Shown: positions 1 to 11,464 of the stretch, piece by piece
Position numbering within the stretch: position 1 is the first letter of the stretch
How the letters are laid out: each line of letters opens with the position of its first letter
NCBI RefSeq assembly: GCF_019059575.1
Contig: NW_024881506.1
Span: 1,054,001-1,118,000, forward strand
DNA length: 64,000 bases
Source: Amphibalanus amphitrite
Lineage: Eukaryota; Arthropoda; Thecostraca; Balanomorpha; Balanidae
Direction of reading: 5' to 3'
The notes under the pieces: generated by a model
Database searches by the model: none
Told to the model about the DNA's origin: nothing
What the model saw: the letters and a program-made list of their open reading frames with translations, nothing else
Translations under genes and position numbers: made by a program

Positions 1-843
1 AAATACGTCCGAGTGTACCCAGTCAGACGGCAGGATGCCGAAACCGTAACCACGGTGCTGTTGGATTGGGTTTACGACATGGGGGTGCCAGACAGGATTC
101 ACTCGGACCAAGGAGGCCAATTTGAGTCTGCGTTGTTCCAGTGCATGTGCAAGCGACTGGGCATCCAGAAAACGCGTACAACGCCCTATCACCCCGAGAG
201 TGATGGTATGGTAGAGCGTTTTATGAGAACACTCAAGGACATGGTCGCCAAATACGTTGACCCTCAAGGAACGAACTGGGACGCTGACATCAAGGCGTAC
301 TGCATGGCTTACAACACCTCTGTGCACAGCGTCACCGGATATTCCCCGTTCTTTCTGCTGCACGGATTCCACCCGAAAACGCCACTCGATGCGGTCATCA
401 ACCCTCCGGATCGGGCGGTAAATATCCGGTGCTACCTTGAAGACCGTCTAAAGGCCATTTCAGAGGCTTATCAGACGACTATCAGGAAAACCCGGGCCAG
501 TGCTACGGAGGCTGCGACCCGATTCAACCAGCGCGCGAGCGGAAAAGGGTTCGAGGCTGGTGACCGGGTATGGATTCGGGATAATAGGGTCTCGGTCGGC
601 GGGAAGCCGAAGCTGGGACTGTACTACAAAGGCCCGGGCACCATCATCGGCCGCCTCGGAGGAGAGAGAGGAGTAACGTACCTCGTCCGTGACGACAAGG
701 GCAAGGAAAAGGCTCTGCACTTCAACCAGCTAAAGCCAGCTGTGGAACGGGAGTCCCACAAACAGGAAACGTCTGGAAGCACCCGGAAGGACGACGCATC
801 GGACACAGCCACAGAAACGCGTCCCAGGAAGAGAGAGGAGTAA
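1..843 (+). CDS. Ty3/Gypsy integrase, C-terminal part (fossil element)
   Basis: The reading frame enters from the left edge. It carries the second half of a retroviral-type integrase core: a 'SDQGGQF' block followed by 'TPYHPESDGMVERF' are the conserved neighbourhoods of the second Asp and the Glu of the DDE triad. Downstream, 'GDRVWIRD' and 'KGPGTII' fit the GPY/F-like C-terminal module of Ty3/Gypsy integrases, which binds DNA. In this family integrase inserts the cDNA copy into chromosomes. It belongs to the element ending in the LTR at 1291-1545. The upstream pol domains are outside the window, and no statement is made about activity. Confidence 0.88.
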   Translation, partial: KYVRVYPVRRQDAETVTTVLLDWVYDMGVPDRIHSDQGGQFESALFQCMCKRLGIQKTRTTPYHPESDGMVERFMRTLKDMVAKYVDPQGTNWDADIKAYCMAYNTSVHSVTGYSPFFLLHGFHPKTPLDAVINPPDRAVNIRCYLEDRLKAISEAYQTTIRKTRASATEAATRFNQRASGKGFEAGDRVWIRDNRVSVGGKPKLGLYYKGPGTIIGRLGGERGVTYLVRDDKGKEKALHFNQLKPAVERESHKQETSGSTRKDDASDTATETRPRKREE

Positions 844-1290
844 CGTACCTCGTCCGTGACGACAAGGGCAAGGAAAAGGCTCTGCACTTCAACCAGCTAA
901 AGCCAGCTGTGGAACGGGAGTCCCACAAACAGGAAACGTCTGGAAGCACCCGGAAGGACGACGCATCGGACACAGCCACAGAAACGCGTCCCAGGAAGCA
1001 GACGGGGTCCGAGGAGACTGGATCGGATCCACTGGCGTTGTACTACCTCTGCCGGCGGGCCCGAGATCAGGTGGGGAATGGGGGCACATCTGTGCGGGGC
1101 GCGTATGTGACCAGGTCTGGCAGAGTGTCGCTCCCCCCAGATCGCTTTCAATCCTAGGCCTCGGATGCTCTCGATGTGCATCACCAGTGTCTGAATCAGT
1201 TTGTATTTCCGGTCGCGTTCCGGTCGCGTAGTGTGTCGCGTTTCGTTGTTACTTGACCAAGTGGAAACGTTTCTTTTATGGGGGGAGGAG

Positions 1291-1545
1291 TGTTGGGATA
1301 TTGTGACCGCGCACCGGCCGTGTGGGGCCGTGGAACAGGATGGGTCGGCGGCCCGGCCGTCCGGCCGGCGAGCCGCCTGACCGCCGCGCGGTCACCGCGC
1401 ATGCGCTCTGTGCCGTGGTTATATAAGGGCGCGACCGTGACCGGACTGGGTCAGTCGGCGGGTCGCCGTGTCCGTGCTTGGTCTTCGGTCGCTGGAAGCA
1501 CAATACACCGTGTCGTGGTATATGCAGCTTTACTTGGCCCTAACA
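1291..1545 (+). repeat. 3' LTR of the Gypsy element
   Basis: The 255-bp repeat starts TGTTGGG directly after a purine-rich tract and ends CCCTAACA, giving the short inverted TG...CA termini typical of LTRs. A TATA-like box (TTATATAAG, about 1419-1427) sits inside, as expected for the LTR promoter. The matching 5' LTR is not in the window. Confidence 0.8.
1419..1427 (+). promoter_or_regulatory. TATA-like box inside the LTR
   Basis: TTATATAAG lies about 120 bp before the LTR end, in GC-rich surroundings that make it stand out. In Gypsy elements the LTR promoter directs transcription of the downstream copy; here it is only a positional match. Confidence 0.5.
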
Positions 1546-2046
1546 CATTCAGATGATCAGACGGCTGTGCAGTGTGCTGTGCGTGCACACGCAACGGTGA
1601 TGATGGAGAGTTTGAGAAATTGATGTAGCTGCACCCCCTGCTGCCGAAGTATAGCACCGCGGACCCCTCTCCGACCCGGTACCCCCCCCCCCCTGCTTCG
1701 GGCGTTGCGGACCACCCGCGCGGCCACCCCAGAAGGAGAAGGAGCTGTCTGCGCGCCCGGGGACGGGGACGGGACAGAGTTTACCGGCCACAAATCGGCC
1801 AGCGCAGACGTCGGACGGCCGTCAGCTGTGACATCCCGGCCCGGAATAGCGCCGCCAACAGAGCCGGTGCCGTCCAGCAGTCCGGCGCGACGCTCCCGAC
1901 TGCCAGAACACCAGCTCGGCAGGTCAACGGACGCCTTCATCAACGTGCCGCGTCGCTGTTTCTGGCTTATTTACTGAATTATTCACTGAATGTTGAAAAT
2001 TGACAATTTTAATAGAACTATCAGCAAAAAATAATCGATAGTAAGA
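1546..2046. other. Non-coding flank of the Gypsy element
   Basis: GC-rich DNA with a C homopolymer near 1682-1692. Overlapping reading frames on both strands share no recognisable domain and look like chance frames of GC-rich sequence. I see no gene. Confidence 0.5.
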
Positions 2047-2050
2047 TTAA

Positions 2051-2517
2051 AGGGACCCTCCCACCTTCAAAAAAGTTTATGAATTGGCATGAAAGTGATG
2101 TCGCTCGGTTCAGAAAGAGCAAAAACGAATATCTACCAAATTTCATCGAAAAATATTCACCGGTTTTCAAGATATTAGACTTTTACATTTGTTTACTTTT
2201 TGGGATCTCCGCTGTTCCTAGCGACTTTATTTGAAAGTGCGGCATTTGTTGCGCGCAAAGCAGCATATACCACCGCGTGCTACAAAACGTTTTAGTCAAA
2301 CATTTAACGGACGTTCGAAAGCCTGATGACGTCATCAGATTCCCGTAATGGTTAAGAGATAGGGACCACGCTGGTCCCACCCTGCAAGTAAAGGGAAGAA
2401 ATTTCTTGAACACCATAAAGCTGCGGGGGTTGCGACCAGGATAAATGGTGGTTTCTGAGCCTGGCCGCAAACTTGGCTATCTCAACTCAAAACTAATGTT
2501 AAGGTGGGAGGGTCCCT
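2051..2517. mobile_element. Short inverted-repeat element with TTAA target (family J, copy 1)
   Basis: A 467-bp element has inverted ends AGGGACCCTCCCACCTT and is flanked on both sides by TTAA (2047-2050 and 2518-2521). TTAA duplication is the hallmark of piggyBac-type insertion, so a non-autonomous piggyBac-like MITE is the best reading. It has no coding capacity. A diverged relative starts at 3673. Confidence 0.8.
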
Positions 2518-2694
2518 TTAAGTAAGCAAATAGCGTTAGAAAATTAACCTTAGCCCTTAAAGTTATCATCTTCACATTTAAAACTTACTGAAGTTTTCTA
2601 AAAAATATAATTCGGGAATATGTTTTTCCAACAGGTCCAGCAAGAATGTCTTTCCTGACTCCTTAAAGCGTTGGAAAATGATGATGAAAAATCT

Positions 2695-3455
2695 CCCTTT
2701 ATTTTCGTCCAAACACATCAGTTGGGGAAAATACGAGGAGCCAAACAAAAATTGGATTAGCCAATCAACGGCTGGAGTGGGCGGAGCGATGACCATATAT
2801 GGTCATAAAATCAGACAACTTCATCTTTTCAATGCATCCTAGCATTCAAATGAAAAAATAAGGCATAAGAATGTTTTTTAACCACACACGGCCCACACTC
2901 ACTCGGTGCACAATTAACTGGCGGCTCTAAATTGCAGAGTTACAACACAAGGTCAATCAATGATTGGCAAATATGGCGGATTGAAACAGTTGCGCCAAAA
3001 AATGTAAGCAGTACCGTAGTTAAAAATATCATTATTTTTATTATTTTGTGTATTGTTTTTCTAATTGTGGTTAAGTTATTATTTTAAAATTAAATATCTT
3101 TGTTTATTGTGATTGAATTAAATCTTTTAACAATTTTCTTTCAAAACACCAGTCCATTTATTGAATTGGTCAGCTGATGGTGACGCCCAGAATCTGCAGA
3201 AAAGCCGTTTTCCTATCGCCATTTTCGAGTCAATTCGCCGAATTTAATCAAATCACGCTAATTCCTAGTGGAAAATGGAAGCCTTTTCTCTCCGATAAGT
3301 GGACGCGATACCGCAAGTACCGGCTTGTTATACCGTTTTTTCACCCTTAGTAGCGGGGGCTGCATTTATGCCCATATATGGTCATCAAAAGTCCATTTAT
3401 TGACCAATCAATTTTTTATTTTCGCCTCGTAGTTTCCCCAACTGACATTCAATGG
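2695..3455. repeat. Diverged inverted repeat pair (fold-back)
   Basis: The segment around 2700-2812 reappears inverted at about 3365-3455. Both arms share a CCATATATGG-type palindrome and a block reading CAGTTGGGGAAA. About 550 bp of AT-rich DNA lies between. It is probably an old palindromic element with eroded ends; no terminal duplication could be identified. Confidence 0.5.
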
Positions 3456-3672
3456 TGTCACTTTGCCTGTTGTCCATTATTCAAAGAATATATTTTCCTA
3501 TTGTACGATTACCTCTTACATCTCAATTTGAAGTTTGTATTACATTCCTATCACAAGTGGCGATCGGAATTCAGATCTCAGGAATTCCGATGTTGTCCAA
3601 TGTCCAAATCGGAATTCGGTTGGACAAAACAAAATCAGACAATCACGTATCACGCTAAAACACATTTATTAA

Positions 3673-4045
3673 AGGAACCCTTCCACCTTCAAAAAGTCAA
3701 TGAATTGGCGTGAAAATGATGTCCCATGGTTCAGAAAGAGCACAAATGAATATCTACCGAATTTCGCTGAAAAATATTCACCGGTTTTTGAGATATTAGA
3801 CTTTTACTTTTTTACTTTTTGGGGCCTATGCTGTTCCATATGACACCATTTGGAAGCAATAATTTGGCATCTTAAAAGTGCAGCAGATGTTGAGCACAAA
3901 GCCACAGCAACCGTTTTCTTTAAGTATCTTTAAAAATCGCTAGACCTGCGCTGACGTCACAAATACTAGGGGTGATACGCATAAGCCCCTTAGAATCTGA
4001 AAACTGCAACTTTGAACTTAACTATCTCCGAATTTTAATGCGTAC
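3673..4045 (+). mobile_element. Family J element, copy 2 (eroded)
   Basis: Starts after TTAA (3669-3672) with AGGAACCCTTCCACCTTC and follows copy 1 at 2051 closely for about 170 bp, then more loosely to about 4045. A matching right terminus was not found, so the copy looks truncated or decayed. Confidence 0.6.
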
Positions 4046-4265
4046 CTATTGGAAGTTACCTGAGTCACGTGCATCACTATAACTGTTGCATTTTCAATCC
4101 GTTCTTTCTTAGCTTTGTCAGACCAACTTAGCTTAGCTTTGTTCTTAGCTTCTTGTCTCACCAACGTCCACCAGTTTCAAATGATAAATATCCGATAACA
4201 ACTATTTTATTGTAGTTATCTGTGATAATACTTGATTGCTTACGACGTATTTCATTTTTTTTCAG

Positions 4266-4300
4266 CGCCCGGCCCCTGACCCAGTCATGGCGGAGTTCCT
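4266..4300 (+). CDS. Candidate short host exon with start codon
   Basis: A 35-nt stretch is bounded by a strong acceptor (eight T then CAG, ending at 4265) and a strong donor (GTAAGC at 4301). It contains ATG at 4287 followed by codons for M-A-E-F and a two-base phase at the donor. This could be a first coding exon of a host gene whose other exons are not recognisable nearby. It is inferred only from splice-site quality; chance pairing of sites is possible. Confidence 0.3.
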
Positions 4301-5925
4301 GTAAGCAGAAAAAAAATCACCTCTAATTTTGCGCGTGGCACGTACCGTGTCCGTGACGGTCATCCACACGCATCATAAGTAGTTAAATTAGGTAATGTTT
4401 AAAGGGATATTGGATGTAAAACTAAAATTATGGTAGAATATCGAGTTGATTGTTCCTTAAAAGAAAGAGAATCAAGACATTCCTAGGGAACGGGGAACAG
4501 CCCCGAGGCTAGCCGGCTTGAGAGACATCTAAAAATAATTGGAAAATTAATGAGCTGATTCGCTTCTCAGATAATGCTTCTCAAAGCTCTGTACAGGTCA
4601 GGGTTGCAAGATCAGATTCCATTTGGCTGTTGCATTCTGTCTCAGTTTCGGCTATCGGCTTGCAATTTGAGATACATATCAGACAGATGATCAGATTTAG
4701 TTCATGAATTCGGTGTACCTTGTCAACCTTGTTGTCCTTACAGGACAGCAGTAACTTTACACCGAAAGATCTGCCAAGTTTCCCATAGCTCTGCGGCCGG
4801 TCTACTTGTATGTGCCAATCGGGAAAACCAGCAACTATCGCAGCCCAGCACAGCATCGGTTCACTGGCCAAACCTGAACAGTGAACAGCCTCATGATCAC
4901 TGGCTGATTAGTGAAAACGAGCGATACATGCGCTGCAGACAGCATTCTAGCGTTCAATATTAAAAACTAAATGCTTGTAAGATCGTGAAATTTAATGCGA
5001 AATGATGTAAATACATCATAGATAACACCGTTCAATGCCACATTTCTCAACTCAGGTCTCAAATATATATATATGAACCTGTGTGATTTACACAACTTTA
5101 TTATCTGAATCTTGTACAACATACGACGAGTGATTTGGAAGCGAAGAGCAGTTTAATAAGAAGTGGGGTTTGGTCTTGGCTTGATTCCTTAATCTTGCGA
5201 TATAAATATCTTTTTTTTTCTAACCTAGCATGATTGCATTGACGGCAAAAATGATTTACACCTAAGCCAGCCGTGACACAAGACTCTGTGTCAATGGCCG
5301 TTGCCATGAAGCCGCTGATTGCATCACCCAATTATTACTAGATAAAATAATCCAGGATAAATTATAACCATTTATGATATTCGCAAAAATATGACAGGTT
5401 TTCTGGTTTTCTGGTTTCTGGTTTTTGCTGGTTTATTCCAGGATATCGCGCACCATGATCGCGTTCGCAACGCATTCGCATTTGTAATGCGATCAAGGGG
5501 GCGTGCTGACAGGGACGGTATTGATCACCCAGCCACATCAGAGTTTTTCGCGAGTGCACTGTGAGCTGTTTGCTATTTTACATTTTGTGTTTTATGCCTT
5601 ATGTTCATTATAATCCATTCACACAACGGTAAAGTTGACAGCTAGGTTTGTGATCTTTGCTGCTGTCGCAAAATCAATATCCAGTGCTTTCATAGGTGGT
5701 AGTTTTTCTTAGGGGCAATTTTGTAGTTATGTGCGCGTTCCAGGAAGTGCGCACCAGGAACCTAGCTTGGGAACTGCAGGAACTGCGTGGGGAAACTGCG
5801 ACATAAGCATTAGGCATATTCGGGTACGTCACGATCGCGTAACATTCATTTGCTCTAAGCGCGTGAGTGTATAACTGAAGCACTGAGCGGAGAAAACCAC
5901 TCCCATTATGTGTGTCGGTTCATCC
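4301..5925. other. AT-rich non-coding stretch
   Basis: No reading frame with recognisable content. A short run of TTTTCTGG-type repeats sits at about 5395-5432. Nothing else stands out. Confidence 0.5.
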
Positions 5926-6760
5926 GTGTTGGGCGCGTGTAACCGATAGGCCGGGCCCGCGACCGGCGCTGTGCGGCTGAGCCTCCGCGGCGCCGCTCCG
6001 GCCGCACGCGGCGCGTGGCCGGCCGGCGCCGCTTTTGTCCGGCCGTCCCCGCCAGGCCGCCGGACCCATCGCACAAACAAAGACAGAAACCAGATTAAGC
6101 CCAATAAAAGCCATGCCGTCAATCAATAGCGGCGGTGCGGCGGCGGCGTACCTGGTCGGTCGGGTGGCACTGGCCGCCACTCACAGGGCGCCGCGCCGCC
6201 GGCCGACCGGCCCCCGGCCGCCGCACCGGCAGCTCCTGCCATCTATCGGCCGGAGCCGGAACTGACGCCGCTGCGGGCCGATTCCGTATGCAGCGTGCGG
6301 TCGGAGCGCGGCAGATCGCATCAGCGAGAGCCGGAATCTGACTGCGGCGCCGTCACTATTTTACCGTCCGCTGTCGGGGCTCCATAAACTGACCGGAGAC
6401 GCCTCACGTTACCGGCCGGTGTCACCCGACTTCGCCGCACATTTGCATTCTAATTCATGGGCCCGGCGAGTTCATAAGGCAGACGCTAAGAACAATACCC
6501 GCATACGAACAGGGCGCCGCCGCCGCTGTGACGGCCGCCGTTCGGAGAAGCCGGCCCGAAGGACGGATGGCGGTGCCAATAAACCACTCGGTGCAATCTC
6601 GCTGCTAATCCGCCGGGACGGATCATCCGGCCGTCAGGGTGGGCCGGGACAGAGCGGAGACAATGCCGAGACACGACGGAGACATGGCGGCGAGGCACCG
6701 CCTGGGACCGACCATCAGATACAGACCGAAAATAAAACAAGATTAACGTTCTAGCTGCAG
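5926..6760. other. CpG-rich block
   Basis: About 830 bp is sharply richer in G, C and CpG than its flanks, with many CCGGCC and GCCGCC runs. Reading frames of up to 111 codons exist on both strands but overlap each other and have the composition of chance frames. It could be a promoter or first-exon island of a host gene, but no transcription signal decides this. Confidence 0.4.
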
Positions 6761-7149
6761 TGCAATGTTCGTCATGCAGAGAAGATTCAATCGGCACTGA
6801 GACCACGGCCTTCCTGGGTCGAGTGATGGCATATCAGACAGAAGTGTTTGGTAATGGAGCGTCCCAGCCTGTAAATCACTGCGGGCGATCATGCTAACAT
6901 ACTAAATCATTTCGACCTCTGATAGTATCCATCGAATACCACGACGGCATCTCATGCCTATAGTCGCCAGAAAACGTCCTTTGCCATTTTTGGAAAGGAC
7001 ATTACAGAGACTGGTTTTCAGGTTTTCATTTTTGATCGTTAGACTCGGTCGCAGTGTGACTAGTCAGAAGGACACCAGATTTTGTCCGGCAGTCAGACCC
7101 GAGAGCAGCAGACCATGTTTGTTTGGTTATCGGAGGAGCACATAGGGCC
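6761..7149. other. Non-coding stretch between CpG-rich block and minisatellite
   Basis: No recognisable gene or repeat. The composition returns to near-neutral GC. Confidence 0.4.
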
Positions 7150-7510
7150 AGTAGTCACACCCAGGCCTGGGTATGGCCAGTAGTCATACCGGGGTCTGTT
7201 AGTAGTCACACCCGGGTCTGGGTCTGGCCAGTAGTCACACCCGGGTCTGGGTCTGGCCAGTAGTCACACCCGGGTCTGGGTCTGGCCAGTAGTCACACCC
7301 GGGCCCGGGTCTGGCCGGCAGTCACACGGGGGTCTGGGTCTGACCAATAGTCACACCGGGGTCTGGGTCTGGCCAGTAGTCATACCGGGTCTGTTAGTAG
7401 TCACACCCGGGTCTGGGTCTGTCCAGTAATCACACCCGGGTCTGGGTCTGGCCAGTAGTCACACCGGGGTCTGCGTCTAGCCGGCAGTCACACCCGGGTC
7501 TGTCAGTCAG
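7150..7510. repeat. 29-bp minisatellite
   Basis: About twelve imperfect head-to-tail copies of a 29-bp unit containing AGTCACACCCGGGTCTGG. Copies are contiguous, with no spacers. It is followed to about 7720 by looser GGACCACGG-type repeats. Confidence 0.85.
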
Positions 7511-8059
7511 CAGTCAGAGCACCAGTATACCAGGCTGTCCGAGGCTGTCCGAGCGTGGATCTCCCTTTGATTACCTAACAAAGACGATGGACCACTGAAC
7601 CAGGACACATAGCACGGATCATGGTTCACTCCACGGACTACGTGCCAAGATCATAGACCAAGGGCGCGAACCTTGGACACACGGACCACGGTCAATGGTC
7701 CCGGACCAAGGACCACGGACTTTGACTACTAACTCCTCGATGTTGCAGCGAACAGCTCTCAGTCATCATTGGCATTGTATCCTTTACTGCAACTTTGAAT
7801 ATGAAAGTGTTAACGATTAAATAATTTAACTAGATAAACATAATACGGTACCGATACGAGACGCCATGTAATACAACCCTCCAGTAATTGTCGAGATGCA
7901 GATACTGTGCAAAATGACCTTTAGGCCATTACGGATGACACTGAGGTAGCAATGTGCAGCAACTATCACAATGCACTGCAGCTCGCAAAGAGCACTTCAC
8001 GTCAGTCACTATGCTATGTATCAACTGTCGACCACGATAAATAGAGCAGAGGTTGACCG
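7511..8059. other. Non-coding stretch after the minisatellite
   Basis: Degenerate GGACCAC-type repeats to about 7720, then AT-rich sequence. No gene seen. Confidence 0.4.
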
Positions 8060-8722
8060 ATAGAGTGTCGTAAAGTGTAGCTGCTATAAGATTTTTCGGG
8101 GTGTCGATCACGAATATCATTAAGTTTTGATCACAGATGATGTCTTCCTGCATTTAGGCCAGGTCGGGTCAGGCCAGTTCAGGTTAACCAGAGGGCCCCC
8201 CCCCCCCCCGGGTATTCATAGAAGGTGTCAACCGCCTCTAGTTTTGGTGCCTTCGTAACCTATTACGAAGGCACCAAAACTACTTCGTAAATTTCAAAAT
8301 AATTGCTAAATTCGAATTCAGCTAAAAAACTAGCCTAGAAACATGTAGAACTCAAAAAGGGGACCGAGGTCATCAAAGGTCAATGACCTGACCTGACCTT
8401 CAGGTGACCTTGACACCCAACCTAATGCATGGGACCAACATCAAATCATATGTTTGAACGCTTGAAACCACGAAAAGACTGCAAAACGAGCGGCTAATGC
8501 GAGCCGACATGGCTGAATCGCGATTCCGGCTAAACATGGTCTCAAAAAGTAGGTCACAGGTCAAAGGTCATTTGGGTTAGGGTCATGGAATTTTCAGGGT
8601 AGGTGTAAAATTGATGAACGCGAGGGTATTGAAAGGTTCGTCGTGATCGGCCGCTTTTTACGCGAGTTATTTGCGAAAAACCTAAGGGGGGTTCGTTCAC
8701 CCCCCCCCCCCATAGGGCACTA
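8060..8722 (+). mobile_element. Family H element, copy 1 (partial)
   Basis: Matches the complete family H copy at 47122-48018 from its interior to the C-run near the end. It includes the GGTCGGGTCAGG block, a perfect hairpin at about 8240-8280 (GTGCCTTCGTAA and its inverse) and the conserved subterminal motif on the minus strand (8590-8690). The terminal CCCTCGCCCG repeats are missing on both sides, so this is a fragment. Non-coding. Confidence 0.75.
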
Positions 8723-10796
8723 CCTAAATCTAACCAAAACCAAGGCACTTGAAGTGTACCAAAATCAGAAAAACGCCGCTTGGTTCCGCTCGCAGAGGCG
8801 CCGCTTGGTTCCACCGACCGAGTCGGAAGGAACCACAATTTAGATGGCATTTAGCAACGCTGACTGCTGATGAAGAATGGGCGGCAGACGGGCAAACGCA
8901 CTGGGACTATCTGAGTCGAGCCCTAACCACCCCCGGTTTGCACCACAATCCACACTTCTTTCAGCTCGGTCTATTTCGCAATGGGTTGAACACGACCGGT
9001 AGGCCAGCTCTACTGACTTGGGTTGAGGGACTACTGACCCATTGTAACTCACCTCTTGGTAATTATTACTCTCAAGGCGGTCTTCGCCACGTTTGGGGAA
9101 GAAGTATCTCTCACTAGGGCCGGCGTTGGAAGTCAAAAAGCCCAGCACCATTGGGTGACTGCGGTGAAGGTTTCGTGCCACACCCGCCGGTGTTACGGGT
9201 GAATTGTCCGCTGAAACACCGTCCGACACGGGCACAAAGCCACACCAATGCCGGGCAGCAGACTCCCTGGGCGACTGCTATAGGTGAGTACTTGTTATGG
9301 CAGCCGGCCTCTGAGCGTCTGCTTTACGCTGCCGTGCGCCCCTTCCGGGATATGGGTCTGCGCGGCGGGGCTTTCCACGCCAAACACTGTCTGAGCCACG
9401 TGCACCGTACCAGCGCGGCATGAATGGCTCGTGAGCGTAACGGTCCGGCCAGGAAAGCCAGATTAGCATGGTCCGAAAACAGAAACGGCGATACCATCTA
9501 GCCATCGCCTTACATCCACTGCAAGCACGCGAGGAATGGCAGCTTCGACCTAAACTCGCAAATAAGAACGTCTTAAAGCTAGTTAGAGTCAAGACCAGGG
9601 AAGCTTCTTTCTCGGATGAACTGTTAGGAAGACACGATTTGGAACATTCTCAGACATTGTTTTCAGGATGGCACCCAGCCAGGCACAACTACACACGTGT
9701 AGAACAGTTATAAACCGTTAGAGGTTGCGACTCCGCGGCACCACAACATCCGCGCTGCAGTGGTAACCGTTTTATCGTTAATAACCGCTGTTCTTGCAGC
9801 GTCGCGATTTGCCCACACTTATCTATGGCCATCTGTCCCCTGCACCTGCCCTCGCGATCTTCCGTCGCCCTGGCCCTCGCGATCTCCCCCGCTCGACCGC
9901 CGCCCTGCAGGCAGTGCAGGCCGCCTCGTTAGCGGCAGTGTCCGAGTGGACCGCGGTGTGTGCAGCAGGCTCACCACTCGTCCGGCCGGCGTCTCAATAC
10001 GCTGCTCTCTTCAGGTGACGCGCGGCGCCGCCCACCGCGCGCCGATGACGGCCCGCCGAGAGGTCAACAATGCGCGCCCGGCACGCAGCGCTCCTCCCAG
10101 CTGATCAGCACCCGCTCCTCCCACCTGATCAGCACCGCCGGCCGGCCACCCGAACAATGCCGCGCCGGATCAGACCTGGCCGACAAATAGTGGCGCCGCT
10201 GGCGCGTCATCCCAGTGGGGCACTCGACAGGAAAACTCCGCCGAGGCACTCCGTCGAGGTACTCAGTAAGGGCATTGTTCGCCGGGGCACTCGGCAGGCA
10301 AACTCACCAGGCTCACTCCTGAGTACTCCGGTGCGGCACTCAGCCGAAGCACTCCGTTGACGCACCCGGTAGGGACCCTTCGAGGTCAGCAGATAGACTG
10401 GACCGGGGGGCGGGGGACAGGTGAATTTCCGATACTGGAAATTGATCAAGGTGCTATGGAATACGAAACGGGCCGTACAGGAGGGGCGATATGGAATAAA
10501 TCTATAACTATACCAAATAGGGTTCCAGCCGCGTTCTGCACTCGTCTTGCAGCGGCCGCTGTGCAAATGCAATTAGGCGGCGCGCGGGGCGGGAGCCGTA
10601 TTTCAGCGGCGGACTGACGGACTGGCTTCGTTACAGGTGTGGCCGCCGCCGGAATGCAGCGGGAGCGGCGGTGGACGCCGCACGGCGCCGGTCACACGGA
10701 GGCCGCTGATCGGTCCGATACAGGCGCCCGCCGGGGGCACCGGCTGACCGAGACCAGCGCGTCGGCTGCAGCGGTCCACCAGACAGAGGAGCCAGT
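8723..10796. other. Unassigned stretch, GC-rich from about 9830
   Basis: Frames of up to 131 codons occur on both strands, but none shows a recognisable domain and they overlap one another. Loose GGCACTC-type repeats are present at about 10210-10370. I cannot support a gene here. Confidence 0.4.
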
Positions 10797-10926
10797 GAGC
10801 CGGCCAGCTGCAGCTGTCCAGGACAGCCAGTGAGCCGGCCAGCTGCAGCTATCCAGGACAGCCAGTGAGCCGGCCAGCTGCAGCTGTCCAGGACAGCCAG
10901 TGAGCCGGCCAGCTGCAGCTGACAGG
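10797..10926. repeat. 35-bp minisatellite at the start of unit 1
   Basis: About four copies of a 35-bp unit containing GAGCCGGCCAGCTGCAGCTG. The array runs directly into palindrome P at CCAGTTCTTG. The same array opens unit 2 at 26925, so it marks the left boundary of the duplicated unit. Confidence 0.85.
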
Positions 10927-11464
10927 ACACCAGTTCTTGCATTTGGAATCCCTAATGCTCTCTGAATGATAAATGCGGTATCGCCACATAGCCGTGAGTA
11001 TTTGGCCGGCGTACCGGCGCCGTGGCATGCCATTGGCTCTGCTCAGCCACGGAATATCCAGCACAGCGGCGAGGCAATATTGGCGAATGACGTGGGCTGT
11101 GCGGTCAGGGGCGCACGATCATACTGCCGACCGAAACCACAGAAATGCTAATCCAGGGATATGATGCGATTGGGATCAGTGCTGCATGATTTGGCCAATC
11201 ACGGGCGCGTGCCACGTTGTGAAAATATATCCGGCAAAAATGAGCCCCGGTTCAACGGAGCCCTGGTTGAACCAGGCCACTTTGGAATAGAAAGTTAAAT
11301 TAGCGGAATTCAGCTGAAGTAAGCTGATCTAGCGACGCACAGTTCGAGTCCTGTTCTACTCCAAGCAGCCGGTTCGTGTAGACTCCTCCGTTGCGTGTCG
11401 TTTCCCAGATGACCGCCTATCTGGTACACCACTACACTGAGGTGACGGGCAGTGCTATTGTGTC
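10927..11464 (+). mobile_element. Palindrome P of unit 1, outer arm piece
   Basis: 538 bp nearly identical to 27295-27832 in unit 2. It ends at ATTGTGTC (11457-11464), where in unit 2 the sequence continues into the interior of P. Here it is cut exactly against the terminus of hAT-type element B. The missing interior lies inverted at 20355-24521. It contains a tRNA-like stretch (see 11268-11371). Confidence 0.9.
11268..11371 (+). other. tRNA-like relic inside P (four copies in window)
   Basis: The stretch has a 7-bp acceptor-like pair with one mismatch (GGAATAG with CTACTCC), a 5-bp CAGCT/AGCTG stem and a T-arm-like block containing a B-box match (AGTTCGAGTCC). The T stem looks one base short and loop sizes are off, so this is at best a decayed tRNA or tRNA-derived piece. 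Other copies lie near 20871-20974, 27635-27738 (plus) and 33015-33120 (minus). Confidence 0.3.

Larger units (their letters stand above)
1..1545 (+). mobile_element. Ty3/Gypsy LTR retrotransposon, 3' part (runs off the window start)
   Basis: This is the 3' portion of a Ty3/Gypsy-type LTR element, treated as a fossil. Its parts in order are the integrase catalytic region, the integrase C-terminal region, a short untranslated stretch, a purine-rich tract (1277-1290) and a 3' LTR (1291-1545). The 5' LTR, gag, protease and reverse transcriptase would lie upstream of the window, so it cannot be judged here whether the element is whole. Family placement rests on the integrase sequence and the LTR layout. 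Only one LTR is visible, so age cannot be estimated from LTR divergence. Confidence 0.9.

Noticed and set aside
5926-6760. Protein-coding gene in the CpG-rich block
   Set aside because: Several overlapping frames on both strands, none with recognisable motifs; typical of GC-rich chance frames.
7150-7510. Possible CRISPR-like array (29-bp repeats)
   Set aside because: Units are contiguous with no unique spacers, and the context is eukaryotic; it is a minisatellite.
8749-9713. Chain of 80-130-codon frames
   Set aside because: Frames lie on both strands, overlap and have no domain or consistent splice connections.
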